A DNA stretch of 64,000 nucleotides from Clostridium isatidis (GCF_002285495.1 NZ_CP016786.1:1440001-1504000), one strand, 5' to 3'. Counted from the stretch's first letter, positions 52,005 to 61,535 are shown. Numbers and translations: made by a program. The notes: generated by a model from the sequence alone, not told the origin.

Positions 52005-52853
52005 TTAATCAATAACATGTCTTTTTATTACTTGGATTGCAACACAGCCTGGTCCTCCTTGAGTAATAAAGGCTGGGCTTAAAATTCTTGTAACTATATC
52101 TGCATTTTTTATCTTATTTAATAAAATTTCCTTTGCTTCCTTTGCTAAATTTTCACTAAATCCATGAGTAATATATATTTTATAGCTGTCATCAACCTTC
52201 AATTCATGTAAATAATCACAAATTTTAGCCATGGCCTTTTTAAAAGATCTTGTTGTAGCAAACTTTTCTAAAGTTGTCCCATCCTTAGAAAGAGATAAAA
52301 CAGGTACTAATTTAATAGCACTACCAATCTTTCCTACTATATGTGATAACCTTCCTCCCCTTACCAAGAAATCAAAATCATTAGGAATTAAAAAAGATTT
52401 AGATGACTCAATAAGTTCTTTTATATCTTTTATTATTCTCTCCTTTGTATACCCTTTTTCAACAAGCTTTACTGCTAAGTCTACTAGATATCGGTGAGGT
52501 CCACAAAGAGTTTTAGAATTTATTACTTCAATTCTTTCTGAATTTTCATCTAAATTTTTAGCTGTATATGCCGATTGAAAAGTTCCTGAAAGACCATCTG
52601 CCATTGAAATATTTATTATTTCATCTTCTGGATATCTTTGATAAAGTTCCAAAACCTTTCCTATAGAAGGTTGTGAAGACTTAGGAACATGTCCTTCATT
52701 TATTAGATCAATTAATTGTTTAGAATCTATATCTTCAAATTCTGTATAAGTTTTATTATTTATAGTTACTTGCAAAGGTGCTATATCTATGTTATTAGCT
52801 TGTTCCTCTTTGATTGAGTACAAAGTCGAAGAATCAGAAAGAATTTTTATCAT
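52005..52853 (-). CDS. DegV-family fatty-acid-binding protein
   Basis: A 282-residue protein of the DegV/FakB family, which binds a fatty acid for phosphorylation by a FakA kinase. The N-terminus IKILSDSSTL has the DegV Ser motif, TSQPS is seen as SSQPS, and the second part has DFLVRGGRLSHIVGKIGSAIKLVPVL, the family hallmark, with GPGC near the C-terminus. No kinase gene is next to it. It is a single transcription unit. Confidence 0.92.
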   Translation of the reverse strand: MIKILSDSSTLYSIKEEQANNIDIAPLQVTINNKTYTEFEDIDSKQLIDLINEGHVPKSSQPSIGKVLELYQRYPEDEIINISMADGLSGTFQSAYTAKNLDENSERIEVINSKTLCGPHRYLVDLAVKLVEKGYTKERIIKDIKELIESSKSFLIPNDFDFLVRGGRLSHIVGKIGSAIKLVPVLSLSKDGTTLEKFATTRSFKKAMAKICDYLHELKVDDSYKIYITHGFSENLAKEAKEILLNKIKNADIVTRILSPAFITQGGPGCVAIQVIKRHVID

Positions 52854-52985
52854 TATTATATCCCCATCCGTATTTTTTATTAGTTTTTTATAAATATGTT
52901 CGTTCTCAGATTACCATGATATATAATAAGTGTCAACATATTTATAAACATTTCATCAGCTTTTGACAGTGTATACTATTTATTT

Positions 52986-53013
52986 AAAAAGGCTGCTAAA
53001 AATTTAGCAGCCA
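52986..53013 (-). terminator. Intrinsic terminator after the GH1 gene
   Basis: Arms GGCTGCTAAA and TTTAGCAGCC with a T-run on the minus strand, right after the GH1 stop. Confidence 0.9.
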
Positions 53014-53021
53014 AATATGTC

Positions 53022-54431
53022 CTAAACTAGGCTTTCTCCATTAGTTTCAATTACTTTTTTATACCAATAAAAGCTTTTCTTTTTATATCTCTCTAAGCTA
53101 CCAGTTCCATCATCATGCCTGTCAACATATATAAAACCATATCTTTTTTTAAGTTCTGCAGTTGTAAAGCTGACTAAATCTATACATCCCCAAGTTGTAT
53201 ATCCTATAATCTCAACACCATCTTCTATTGCTTCTCTTACTTGAATTAAATGATCATTTAAATACTTAATTCTATAATCATCATTTACCGTTTTATTTCC
53301 ATTTTCATCAGTTATTAATTCATCAACTGCCCCAAGGCCATTTTCAACAATAAATAACGGCTTTTCATATCTATCATATAAGGTATTAAGTAGATATCTT
53401 AACCCCTCAGGATCTATTTGCCATCCCCATTCTGAAGCCTCTAAATAAGGGTTTGGAAAACCTGCTATTATGTTGCCTTCTCCTTCTACCTTACTTATAT
53501 CTGCTGTTGCACAGCTGCTCATATAATAACTAAAGGATATAAAATCTACAGTATTCTTCAATATTTCTTCATCTTCAGGAGTTATATCTAAACTAATATT
53601 ATTTTCTTTAAAGAATCTATTCATATATCTTGGGTACTTTCCTCTTGCATAGACATCAGCAAAAAATAAGCTTTCCCTATTATTTTCTAATGCTTTTAAA
53701 ACATCCTTTGGATTGGGAGTTAATGGATAGATTGGGGTTCCAAGTATCATACATCCAATTTTAAAATCTGGATTTATTTCATGTCCTATTTTAACAGCAA
53801 GGGCACTTGCAACTAGCTCGTGATGCATTGCTTGATAAAGATCTTGAAGGCTTAATTCTTCCTTAGGCGTCCATATGGCTGCACTAGAGTAAGGAGCCCT
53901 TAAGGCTGAATTTATTTCATTGAAAGTTAACCAATACTTTACTCTATCCTTGTATCTAGTAAATACGGTTTTTACATATTTCTCAAAAAAACCAATCAAC
54001 TTTCTGTTAGTCCAACCATTATAATTTTTAGCTAATGCAAGAGGCGTTTCATAATGAGATAAAGTTATCAAAGGCTCTATTCCATACTTCTCTAATTCAT
54101 CTAAAAGATTATCATAGAATTTTAAGCCCTTTTCATTTGCTTCCTTATCATCTCCATTTGGAAATATTCTAGACCAAGCTATTGAAAATCTAAACACTTT
54201 AAATCCCATTTCTGCAAATAATTTTATATCTTCTTTATATCTATGATAAAAATCAATTCCAATTAACTTCATATTATCTTCTGTCGGTTCATCAGTAATA
54301 GATCCATATATGCCTTTAGGAGCTAAATCTTGAATTGAAATCCCCTTACCATCCTCATTATAAGCCCCTTCACACTGGTTTGCAGCTACTGCTCCTCCCC
54401 ATAAAAATCCTTCTGGAAATCTTTTTTCCAT
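53022..54431 (-). CDS. Glycoside hydrolase family 1, probably 6-phospho-beta-glucosidase
   Basis: A 469-residue TIM-barrel enzyme. The N-terminus PEGFLWGGAVAANQCEGAYNEDGKG is the GH1 signature, the acid/base Glu lies in TFNEINS (about residue 170) and the nucleophile Glu in FIVENGLGA (about 363). The NEIN variant and the KKRYGFIYVDRHDDG plus KKSFYWYKKVI end fit 6-phospho-beta-glucosidases that work after PTS uptake of beta-glucosides. AAGGAGG precedes the ATG. No PTS gene is adjacent; the phospho-specificity is inferred. Confidence 0.92.
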   Translation of the reverse strand: MEKRFPEGFLWGGAVAANQCEGAYNEDGKGISIQDLAPKGIYGSITDEPTEDNMKLIGIDFYHRYKEDIKLFAEMGFKVFRFSIAWSRIFPNGDDKEANEKGLKFYDNLLDELEKYGIEPLITLSHYETPLALAKNYNGWTNRKLIGFFEKYVKTVFTRYKDRVKYWLTFNEINSALRAPYSSAAIWTPKEELSLQDLYQAMHHELVASALAVKIGHEINPDFKIGCMILGTPIYPLTPNPKDVLKALENNRESLFFADVYARGKYPRYMNRFFKENNISLDITPEDEEILKNTVDFISFSYYMSSCATADISKVEGEGNIIAGFPNPYLEASEWGWQIDPEGLRYLLNTLYDRYEKPLFIVENGLGAVDELITDENGNKTVNDDYRIKYLNDHLIQVREAIEDGVEIIGYTTWGCIDLVSFTTAELKKRYGFIYVDRHDDGTGSLERYKKKSFYWYKKVIETNGESLV

Positions 54432-54538
54432 AAAACTCCTCCTTATATTGCTAAAGTTTTATTACTAATTTAACCTTAATTTGATTTTATATTATAATTC
54501 TTTAAATTATTTTCTAATTTTGAAAAGAACCTATAAAA

Positions 54539-54567
54539 ATAAAGAGCGCAAATGCGCTCCTTATTAA
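54539..54567 (-). terminator. Terminator-like hairpin upstream of the GH1 gene
   Basis: GGAGCGC-ATTT-GCGCTC hairpin with TTTATTTTTA after it on the minus strand, about 110 bases before the GH1 ATG. No minus-strand gene precedes it except the distant AEC gene, which has its own terminator. It could be an attenuator of the GH1 gene or the end of a small RNA. No RAT antiterminator sequence of BglG/LicT type was recognised next to it. Confidence 0.6.
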
Positions 54568-54579
54568 GGGGAATAATTT

Positions 54580-54693
54580 ATGAAATCATCATATTTTTAT
54601 AAAAAATATATGAAGATACCTATTTTTAAAATTAATATTATAATTATTAATACTTTATTTAATACACTATTAATATTATTTATTTTTTGTTAA
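54580..54693 (+). CDS. Possible 37-residue hydrophobic peptide
   Basis: An ATG with AAGGGGA 8 bases upstream opens a 37-codon frame: MKSSYFYKKYMKIPIFK, then a hydrophobic stretch NIIIINTLFNTLLILFIFC. The form (basic start, one membrane segment) is that of small membrane peptides or type I toxins. It is the only readable frame with a ribosome-binding site in the 484-base region 54432-54915, which otherwise holds two hairpins. In so A/T-rich a sequence it may be chance. Confidence 0.3.
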   Translation: MKSSYFYKKYMKIPIFKINIIIINTLFNTLLILFIFC

Positions 54694-54890
54694 TATTGTA
54701 ACAAATTATTTTTAGTAGCATTTGCTTTTTAATTATTAGCAGATTATGCTAAAATGCTTTTAGTTAAATCATTTCTATTTATACCTTATTAAATATAGAT
54801 TAATTTTACACAATATAATTGTAGCTCATTGTTATTATTTTGACAATACTCTTTATTATTTTTTTATCTTTTTACATATTTTTATAAAAC

Positions 54891-54918
54891 TAAAGAGCTG
54901 CAAATAATCAGCTCTTTA
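54891..54918 (-). terminator. Intrinsic terminator of the twin AEC transporter operon
   Basis: Arms AAAGAGCTG and CAGCTCTTT with a T-rich tail, starting at the stop codon of the last AEC gene. Confidence 0.88.
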
Positions 54919-55839
54919 TATAAGCAAAATATAAATAATTAATGGAATTGTCACTATAGATAATATCGTTGTTATAAATACTCCAACAGCAGCTTTATCT
55001 TCATTTTTGCTATATTGATTTACCATTATCATAATAGATGGTCCTGTTGGCAAGGCAACAGATAAAGTTAAATAAGCTATAATTAAATTATTATCAATAA
55101 TAAGCTTAGATAAAAAATACATAATAAATGGCAATACTAATAATTTAATAATAGAAATAATATATATTTTAAAATCGATAAATATATCTTTTATATTTAT
55201 AGAAGCTAAAAAAGAACCTATTAATAACATTGATAATGGTATAGTCGTTTCCCCTATCAAGCCAAAAATTCTATTAAATATTTCTGGAACTCTTATTTCT
55301 AATAGGAAAATTAAAAGTGATATTAAAGCCGCTATTACGCATGGATTTACAGCTGATTTAATATCAAATTTAATATTTTCTTTACCCTTTTGAGTTATAT
55401 AAATTCCATAGGAAAATAAAACTACATTAAATGGTATATGCAAAATTGAAAATGGAAAAATCGAAGAATTTCCATACAAGGCACTTAAAACTGGATAACC
55501 TATAAATCCAGTGTTGGCAATAATTATCATAAGCTGATAAATTCCACTGTTTTCACCCTTCATTTGGAATACAGTAACAATTAATCTTCCAAACACAATT
55601 AAAAATAGATATAATCCAATTCCCAATAACAATATAGTTATTATTTCCTTCCTGCTTATTGAAGGACTTTGTCCAAGAGCAGAATTAATAATAAGGGCTG
55701 GTGTTGTTATCTTTAATATTAATTCTGAAAGTTTATTGTTTGTATTTTTGTCTAGAATCTTTAATTTATTTATAAAATATCCGAGCAAAATCATACTAAA
55801 TAAGACTATCATTATTGTAAATATTTCACTAATATTCAT
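54916..55839 (-). CDS. AEC-family transporter
   Basis: A 307-residue membrane protein with about ten segments, of the auxin efflux carrier (AEC) family. Typical features are the pseudo-repeat around MILLGYFINKLKILDKNTNNKLSELILKITTPALI (about residues 15-50) and MMIMVNQYSKNEDKAAVGVFITTILSIVTIPLI at the end. It is a close paralogue of the next gene, from which it is separated by about 80 bases. Substrates of bacterial members are mostly organic acids such as malate. The one here is unknown. Confidence 0.88.
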   Translation of the reverse strand: MNISEIFTIMIVLFSMILLGYFINKLKILDKNTNNKLSELILKITTPALIINSALGQSPSISRKEIITILLLGIGLYLFLIVFGRLIVTVFQMKGENSGIYQLMIIIANTGFIGYPVLSALYGNSSIFPFSILHIPFNVVLFSYGIYITQKGKENIKFDIKSAVNPCVIAALISLLIFLLEIRVPEIFNRIFGLIGETTIPLSMLLIGSFLASINIKDIFIDFKIYIISIIKLLVLPFIMYFLSKLIIDNNLIIAYLTLSVALPTGPSIMIMVNQYSKNEDKAAVGVFITTILSIVTIPLIIYILLI

Positions 55840-55917
55840 GTTATTCTTCCTTTAATTGCTATATTATTATCTTATTTAGTAATCTTTTTTTTGCTTATAT
55901 TTTTTATAATTATGTAC

Positions 55918-56871
55918 TTATATTAATAGCAAAGATATTATAAGGGGAATAGTAATAATAGATAATATTGTAGTAATAAAAACACCTGATGAAGCAGATT
56001 TAATATTTTTATTATATTGATTTGCAAACATTACTATCATTGAAGCAGTGGGTAAAGCTGCTGATACAGTTAAAAATCCAATTATTATTTCATCTTTAAA
56101 AATTAAATTAGATAAAAAGTAAATAATAAAAGGCATTGCTATTAGCTTTATTGCAGATAAAATATAAATCTTTGAATCACTAAATACATCCTTTATTGGT
56201 ATTAAAGCTAAAGATGATCCTATTAGCATCATTGATATTGGAACTGTAGCTCCCCCTACTAGACTAAAGGCATCCTTAATAACCGCTGGAAACTTAAGGT
56301 CAAATAAGAATATTATTAAGGCAATAACTGCAGATATAATACCTGGGTTTATTAAGATCTTCCAATCAATAGAGTTTTTATTTTGATCCTTTGATGAATT
56401 CGCATCTTTAGTTCTATCTTTTTGAAATTGATATACCCCATAGGAATAAATTAATATATTAAAGGGCATGTGTAATATAGAGAAAGAAAATATTGCGTTT
56501 TCTCCATAAATTGCACTTAAAATTGGATATCCCATAAAAGTTGCATTAACAAAAACGAGCATTAATTCATATATAGCTCCATTTTCATTATTCAATCTAA
56601 ATACCTTTATAATTAATTTAGAAATTATGATTAAAGTCAAATATAATATAACTCCAGCAAAAAGCATATTAAATATTTCTTTCTTATCACCTGTCTGCTC
56701 GCTATTTAAAACTGAGCTAATAATTAAGGCTGGGGAGGTTATTTTTAATACTAAATCTGATAATTTAGCATTGCTATTCTTATCTAAAATTCCCTTTTTA
56801 TTTGCTGCATATCCTACAATTATTACTATAAATAAAACTAGCATTGTTTCTATTAGTGCATCAATATTCAT
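55918..56871 (-). CDS. AEC-family transporter (paralogue)
   Basis: A 317-residue membrane protein of the same family as its downstream neighbour, with the same conserved start (GYAANKKGILDKNSNAKLSDLVLKITSPALI) and end (MFANQYNKNIKSASSGVFITTILSIITIPLI), but with a charged loop of about 10 extra residues near 155-170 (KDRTKDANSSKDQNK). The pair looks like a tandem duplication followed by divergence. The ATG shares a base with the stop of the GNAT gene (TAATG). Confidence 0.88.
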   Translation of the reverse strand: MNIDALIETMLVLFIVIIVGYAANKKGILDKNSNAKLSDLVLKITSPALIISSVLNSEQTGDKKEIFNMLFAGVILYLTLIIISKLIIKVFRLNNENGAIYELMLVFVNATFMGYPILSAIYGENAIFSFSILHMPFNILIYSYGVYQFQKDRTKDANSSKDQNKNSIDWKILINPGIISAVIALIIFLFDLKFPAVIKDAFSLVGGATVPISMMLIGSSLALIPIKDVFSDSKIYILSAIKLIAMPFIIYFLSNLIFKDEIIIGFLTVSAALPTASMIVMFANQYNKNIKSASSGVFITTILSIITIPLIISLLLI

Positions 56872-57377
56872 TAGTTTATCTCCTTTTCAAAAGCTATTCT
56901 TTTTACCTTTCCTTCTAAATATATAACTCCACAATATTTAAAGTTATTCTTCTTTAGCAGTCTTTGCATTGATAGGTTATCTTCATGAGTATCAATCTTA
57001 ATACTTTTTATAAATCTTTCTTTGCAAATTTCTTCTATTCTTTTTAATATTATAGAAGCTATATTTTTACCTTTCATTTCTTTTGTTACAGCTATTCTAT
57101 GTATAACAGCATATTCATTATCAGTTAACCAACTGCCTTCATAAATCTCATTATATGTAGGTTCTCCATCAAAAGATAAAGCAACAGTTGCAATAACCTT
57201 ATCCTTATCCGTCAGAACATAACTATATCCATTTAATATATCCTTTCTAATAACCTCTTCATTGGGATATCCATTCTGCCACTGATCTATTTTCATTTCT
57301 TTTAAATATGCTTGTGCTTCTTTAATTATTTCCATAATATCCTTGATATCTTTTTCCTTTGATTTTCTTAACTTCAT
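56871..57377 (-). CDS. GNAT-family N-acetyltransferase
   Basis: A 168-residue acetyltransferase. Central motifs are VIHRIAVTKEMKGKNIASIILKRIEEIC (acetyl-CoA-binding loop, about 90-118) and IKIDTHEDNLSMQRLLKKNNFKYCG. The likely substrate is a small amine or peptide. It starts the transcript with the two AEC transporters, so it may act on the transported compound or confer resistance; this is inference. AAAGGGA precedes the ATG. Confidence 0.87.
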   Translation of the reverse strand: MKLRKSKEKDIKDIMEIIKEAQAYLKEMKIDQWQNGYPNEEVIRKDILNGYSYVLTDKDKVIATVALSFDGEPTYNEIYEGSWLTDNEYAVIHRIAVTKEMKGKNIASIILKRIEEICKERFIKSIKIDTHEDNLSMQRLLKKNNFKYCGVIYLEGKVKRIAFEKEIN

Positions 57378-57586
57378 GATTAGTCCCTTTCTAAATTTTA
57401 AATTATATTCATTTATTATACCTTAATCACAACTATATCTAAATATTAAATATCAAATTTAATTATTTTTTACGATATATTTCTTTTTAAAGTAAATTAA
57501 TCCTTTAATATACAAATCATTGAGTTATTTAAATAATTGTATTAATATGGTATTATAGCCATTATTAAGTTTGGGCGGGGTGTTTT

Positions 57587-60421
57587 ATGAAACGTATTGA
57601 AAAAATATATAATTATATTCTTAAAAATTCTAAACATCTTACAAAGGATGATATCTTAAATTATAATGGATTTACAGCTCTTCAAATCGGCAAAGAATTA
57701 AACATATTAAGAAATAATGTATCAAAAGAACTTAATATCCTTTGTAAAAACAATAAAGTAATAAAAATAAAAAGCAAACCTGTAATTTACTATCCTAGAG
57801 AATTGTTTGAAAAAGTCTTAAGCATAAAATTAAAAGATGATATTAGGGAAATAACTAATATCCAAGCCTTAATTAATAAAAAAGAAAAAATTGAAGATCA
57901 ATCTCCCTTTAACTATTTAATTGGACATGATAGAAGTTTAAAAAATCAAATTGAACAAGCTAAAGCTGCTTTAATGTATCCTCCAAATGGTCTTCATACA
58001 TTAATTATAGGTAGTACTGGTGTTGGTAAAAGCTTATTTGCTAACATTATGTACAAATATGCCAAATATAAAAATCGACTTACCAAAGATTCACCTTTTA
58101 TAGTTTTCAACTGTGCCGACTACTCTAATAATCCTCAGCTTCTTTTATCTCATATTTTTGGACATGTTAAAGGTTCTTTTACTGGAGCTGATTTTAATAC
58201 AGAAGGAATTATACAAAAAGCTGATGGTGGAATATTGTTTTTAGATGAAATTCATAGATTACCACCTGAAGGTCAAGAAATGATTTTTTATTTTATGGAT
58301 ACTGGCAGCTATAATAAACTAGGCGAAACAGGGAGGGGCCATAAAGCAAAAGTCCTATTAATCGGTGCAACAACTGAAGATCCAAGTTCAACATTATTAA
58401 ATACTTTTATGCGAAGAATTCCTGTAATAATAAAAATCCCTGATTTTAGCGAGAGAACCCTTGAAGATCAAATAGAATTGGTCGAATTTCTATTTAGGCA
58501 GGAAGCCCAAAGGATAAATAAACCAATAAAAATATCAGCAGAAGCAGTAAAAGCTTTTATAGGAAGTACTAGTTATGGAAATGCTGGTCAATTAAAATCA
58601 AATATTCAATTAGCTTGTGCTAAAGGATTTTTAAATACCCTTAATAGCGGAGATATAATAAATATAAACTTAGACTTACTTCCATCAAATATAAAAAAAG
58701 GGATTGTTTCTTTTTCTAATAATAAAAATAATGTTTGGAATTTAATTCCTAATACTATTACTATAGATCCTAATAATGATATGCCTTTTGAATATATACC
58801 CTTTGAAAACGATACCTACGAACCACCCTTTAATATATATGATACTATAGAAAAAAGAGCAGGCGAATTAAAAGATAAAGGTATGACTGATGAAGATATA
58901 AAGTCATGTATTACTTCAGATATAAATAATGATTTAAATAAATTCTATAATAATTTGAAAAGAAATAAAAATCTTAAAGAAGGATTGCTTAAAATAGTTG
59001 ATAAAGATATAGTAGACTTTGCAGAAGAAATAAAAATTCTTGTAGAAGGAAGACTTAATAAAGCTTTAAATGAACGTTTTATTTATGCTGTAAGCCTTCA
59101 TTTTAGTTCTCTATTTAAAAGGTTAAAAAGTAAAGCTGATAAACTAAATTCCTATGTTGAAATACCTATTTCTACTAATAGTAAGGAGTATAAAATAGCT
59201 AAAGAAATTCATTATTTAATGGAAAAAAGATTTAACTTATCTATTCCTAAGATAGAAATAGAATATTTAGCTATTATTTTAACCTCAATACAAGATTCAT
59301 CTATACAAAAAAGAGTTGGAATTGTAGTTGCTGCCCACGGAGATAGTACTGCCACAAGTATGGTAAACGTAGCTAAAAAACTATTTGAAACAGACAATAT
59401 TTTAGCTGTGGATATGCCCCTTGAAAAGAAACCTTTTGATATTCTTGAAGAAGTTATTTCAAAAGTTAAACAAGTAGATGAAGGTAAAGGGGTACTACTA
59501 TTAGTTGATATGGGATCCTTAAATAGTTTTGGAGATGTTATTACTGAAAGAACTAATATAATAACAAGAAGCATTGATATGGTATCTACTCCTTTAGTTT
59601 TAGAAGCAGCCAGAAAATGTTCCTTATATGACACTGATTTAATTTCAGTTCATTCATATTTATTAAAAGATTTTAGAGCTTATACAATGAGCAGCGATGA
59701 TGATAATTATATTAATGATGGCGTTATAGTTACCATCTGTTCAACAGGAAAAGGGACTGCTATCAAATTAAAAGAATTAGTTGATAATATAATAAATACA
59801 ATAGCAGATTATAATATTACCGTGATTCCTGTTGGAGTTAAAGACGTTAATAGATCTATAAATGAAATATTAAAATCAAATAAAATTATCGCTATAGTAG
59901 GCATTATAAATCCAAACTTAGGTTTTCCTTTTATATCTATAGAAGACTTAATTAATGGAACAGGTGAAGCAAAATTAAAAAATATAATTAAAGGAAAAAA
60001 TATTTCTTATACTGATAAAAATAATATTATAGCTTTGGAAACTCTTTGTAAACAAAGCTTAAGAGAACTTGTCACTTTCCTTAATCCAGAAAAAATATAT
60101 CCACTCTTAAAAAATTTTATAGATTTTATAGAAAACTCTCTTGATATTGGATATAAAAATAATAAGAGACTTAGTATTATGACTCATTTAGCTTGTGCCT
60201 TAGAAAGAGTTATCTTAAAAAATGAACTGACCTATAACGGAAAAAGTAATCCTTTAGACAAATTATATTTTGATACACTAAAAGATGCTAATTTAATATT
60301 TAAAAAAGCTTTATCTTTAGAATTATCAGAAGACGAGCTATATTACATGGTTGATATTATTAAAGAGTATCAACTTACTGATACTTTTAATGCTTATGTA
60401 ACAGAAATTCCCAAAAATTAG
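57587..60421 (+). CDS. Sigma-54-dependent transcriptional activator with PTS-regulated domains (LevR/ManR-like)
   Basis: A 944-residue regulator. An N-terminal helix-turn-helix (about residues 1-70) is followed by an AAA+ domain of the sigma-54 activator type (Walker A GSTGVGKS near 142-149, GSFTGA loop near 198, Walker B LFLDEIHRLP). Then come a PRD (about 450-560), an EIIA-mannose-like domain with a possible phosphorylated His in VVAAHGDSTAT (near 584), and a final PRD. This is the LevR design: activity is set by PTS phosphorylation. It is encoded directly upstream of the PTS operon, with a sigma-54 promoter in between, so it almost surely activates it. Confidence 0.94.
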   Translation: MKRIEKIYNYILKNSKHLTKDDILNYNGFTALQIGKELNILRNNVSKELNILCKNNKVIKIKSKPVIYYPRELFEKVLSIKLKDDIREITNIQALINKKEKIEDQSPFNYLIGHDRSLKNQIEQAKAALMYPPNGLHTLIIGSTGVGKSLFANIMYKYAKYKNRLTKDSPFIVFNCADYSNNPQLLLSHIFGHVKGSFTGADFNTEGIIQKADGGILFLDEIHRLPPEGQEMIFYFMDTGSYNKLGETGRGHKAKVLLIGATTEDPSSTLLNTFMRRIPVIIKIPDFSERTLEDQIELVEFLFRQEAQRINKPIKISAEAVKAFIGSTSYGNAGQLKSNIQLACAKGFLNTLNSGDIININLDLLPSNIKKGIVSFSNNKNNVWNLIPNTITIDPNNDMPFEYIPFENDTYEPPFNIYDTIEKRAGELKDKGMTDEDIKSCITSDINNDLNKFYNNLKRNKNLKEGLLKIVDKDIVDFAEEIKILVEGRLNKALNERFIYAVSLHFSSLFKRLKSKADKLNSYVEIPISTNSKEYKIAKEIHYLMEKRFNLSIPKIEIEYLAIILTSIQDSSIQKRVGIVVAAHGDSTATSMVNVAKKLFETDNILAVDMPLEKKPFDILEEVISKVKQVDEGKGVLLLVDMGSLNSFGDVITERTNIITRSIDMVSTPLVLEAARKCSLYDTDLISVHSYLLKDFRAYTMSSDDDNYINDGVIVTICSTGKGTAIKLKELVDNIINTIADYNITVIPVGVKDVNRSINEILKSNKIIAIVGIINPNLGFPFISIEDLINGTGEAKLKNIIKGKNISYTDKNNIIALETLCKQSLRELVTFLNPEKIYPLLKNFIDFIENSLDIGYKNNKRLSIMTHLACALERVILKNELTYNGKSNPLDKLYFDTLKDANLIFKKALSLELSEDELYYMVDIIKEYQLTDTFNAYVTEIPKN

Positions 60422-60474
60422 TATCAATTTTTATTTTATCTGTATCAAATAAAAATTTTATATTTATATAAAGT

Positions 60475-60527
60475 GCCAATTATGCTAGTTCAGATGAAAA
60501 TTTTAACTCTGATACACATAATTGGCA
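60475..60527. repeat. Inverted repeat upstream of the sigma-54 promoter
   Basis: GCCAATTATG (60475-60484) is repeated in inverted form as CATAATTGGC (60517-60526), extended by one base pair on the outside. The right arm includes the -24 element. The 32-base loop contains GATAC, which also occurs as GTATC at 60421 and 60441. Confidence 0.65.
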
Positions 60528-60538
60528 TCTTTTTTGCT
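60522..60538 (+). promoter_or_regulatory. Sigma-54 promoter of the PTS operon
   Basis: TTGGCAT-CTTTT-TTGCT fits the -24/-12 consensus (TTGGCAC-N5-TTGCT), with GG (60524-60525) and GC (60536-60537) exactly 12 bases apart, about 45 bases before the PTS IIA start. The gene upstream encodes a LevR-type activator, which supports it. The sigma-54 gene is not in the window. Confidence 0.9.
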
Positions 60539-60580
60539 ATATATAATAGTGAAGAAATTTAAGGAAGGAGATGATATTAA

Positions 60581-61003
60581 TTGATAGCAGTAATCATAGC
60601 AACTCATGGATCATTTTCAAAAGAGCTATTAAAATCCTCTGAAATGATTTTTGGAAAACAAAAAAATGTTGCTACTGTATCCTTTGTAGCAGGTGAAGGC
60701 ACTGATGATTTAATTGAAAAATACAATAAGCTCTTAAATGAGTTGGATTGCAGTGATGGAGCTTTAATTATGGTTGATATTTTTGGAGGAAGCCCCTTTA
60801 ATGCAGCTAGTATGATAGCATTAAAAAATGAAAAAATAGAACTAATAACAGGCACTAACCTTCCTATGCTATTAGAGGTTTTTGCAGCTAAAGATACTGT
60901 CACAATTAAAGAATTAGTTGAAATTGCTGAAAATGCTGGCAAAGAGTCAGTTAAAAAATTATTAAAAAGTAATGAACAAGATTTAAAGGAGGATGAATTA
61001 TAA
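60581..61003 (+). CDS. PTS mannose/fructose/sorbose-family IIA component
   Basis: A 140-residue cytoplasmic IIA. MIAVIIATHGSFSKELLKSSEM has the phosphorylated His9, followed by VDIFGGSPFNAASM, a conserved family loop. It starts with TTG, with AAGGAG 11 bases upstream. The stop overlaps the IIB ATG (TAATG), showing co-translation. It receives phosphate from HPr and passes it to IIB. Confidence 0.94.
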   Translation: MIAVIIATHGSFSKELLKSSEMIFGKQKNVATVSFVAGEGTDDLIEKYNKLLNELDCSDGALIMVDIFGGSPFNAASMIALKNEKIELITGTNLPMLLEVFAAKDTVTIKELVEIAENAGKESVKKLLKSNEQDLKEDEL

Positions 61004-61485
61004 TGAAAATTGCTTTAGCAAGAATTGACGACAGGCTTATACATGGACAAGTTGTTACTGTATGGTCTAAAGTGACCAAATGTAACAGAATCATTGTTTG
61101 TAACGATGATATTGCAAAGGATGAACTTAGAAAAACTATATTGACTCAAGTAGCCCCACCAGGAGTAAAAGCACATGTTGTCAGCATAGATAAAGCTGCA
61201 AGAGTACTTAAAAACCCTAAGCATGAAAACGATATAGCAATATTATTATTTACATGTCCTAAGGATGTATTAAGATTGGTTGAAGCTGGAACAGATATAA
61301 AGAGCGTTAACATTGGAGGAATGTCTTTTAAGAGCGGTAAAACTCAAATAACTGGTGCTATTTCTGTAAATCAAGAAGATATTGATGCTTTTAAAGCCCT
61401 TAATGACAAAAATATAGAACTTGAAATAAGAGTTGTTGCTTCTGATAAAAAATCTTATATCATGCCTTTATTAGAAAACCTGTAA
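61003..61485 (+). CDS. PTS mannose/fructose/sorbose-family IIB component
   Basis: A 160-residue IIB. It begins MKIALARIDDRLIHGQVVTVW with the phosphorylated His14 in the RLIHGQV motif, and has IGGMSFKSGKTQI, a family segment. It phosphorylates the incoming sugar at the membrane. It is coupled to the IIA gene by a one-base overlap and precedes the IIC gene by about 50 bases. Confidence 0.95.
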   Translation: MKIALARIDDRLIHGQVVTVWSKVTKCNRIIVCNDDIAKDELRKTILTQVAPPGVKAHVVSIDKAARVLKNPKHENDIAILLFTCPKDVLRLVEAGTDIKSVNIGGMSFKSGKTQITGAISVNQEDIDAFKALNDKNIELEIRVVASDKKSYIMPLLENL

Positions 61486-61535
61486 TTATTAATTATGTTT
61501 TAAATTAAAATTTATATAAAAAGGAGGACTAATTC

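Noticed and set aside
53022..54567. LicT/BglG-type RAT antiterminator in front of the GH1 gene
   Set aside because: A terminator-like hairpin is there, but no sequence close to the RAT consensus overlaps it.
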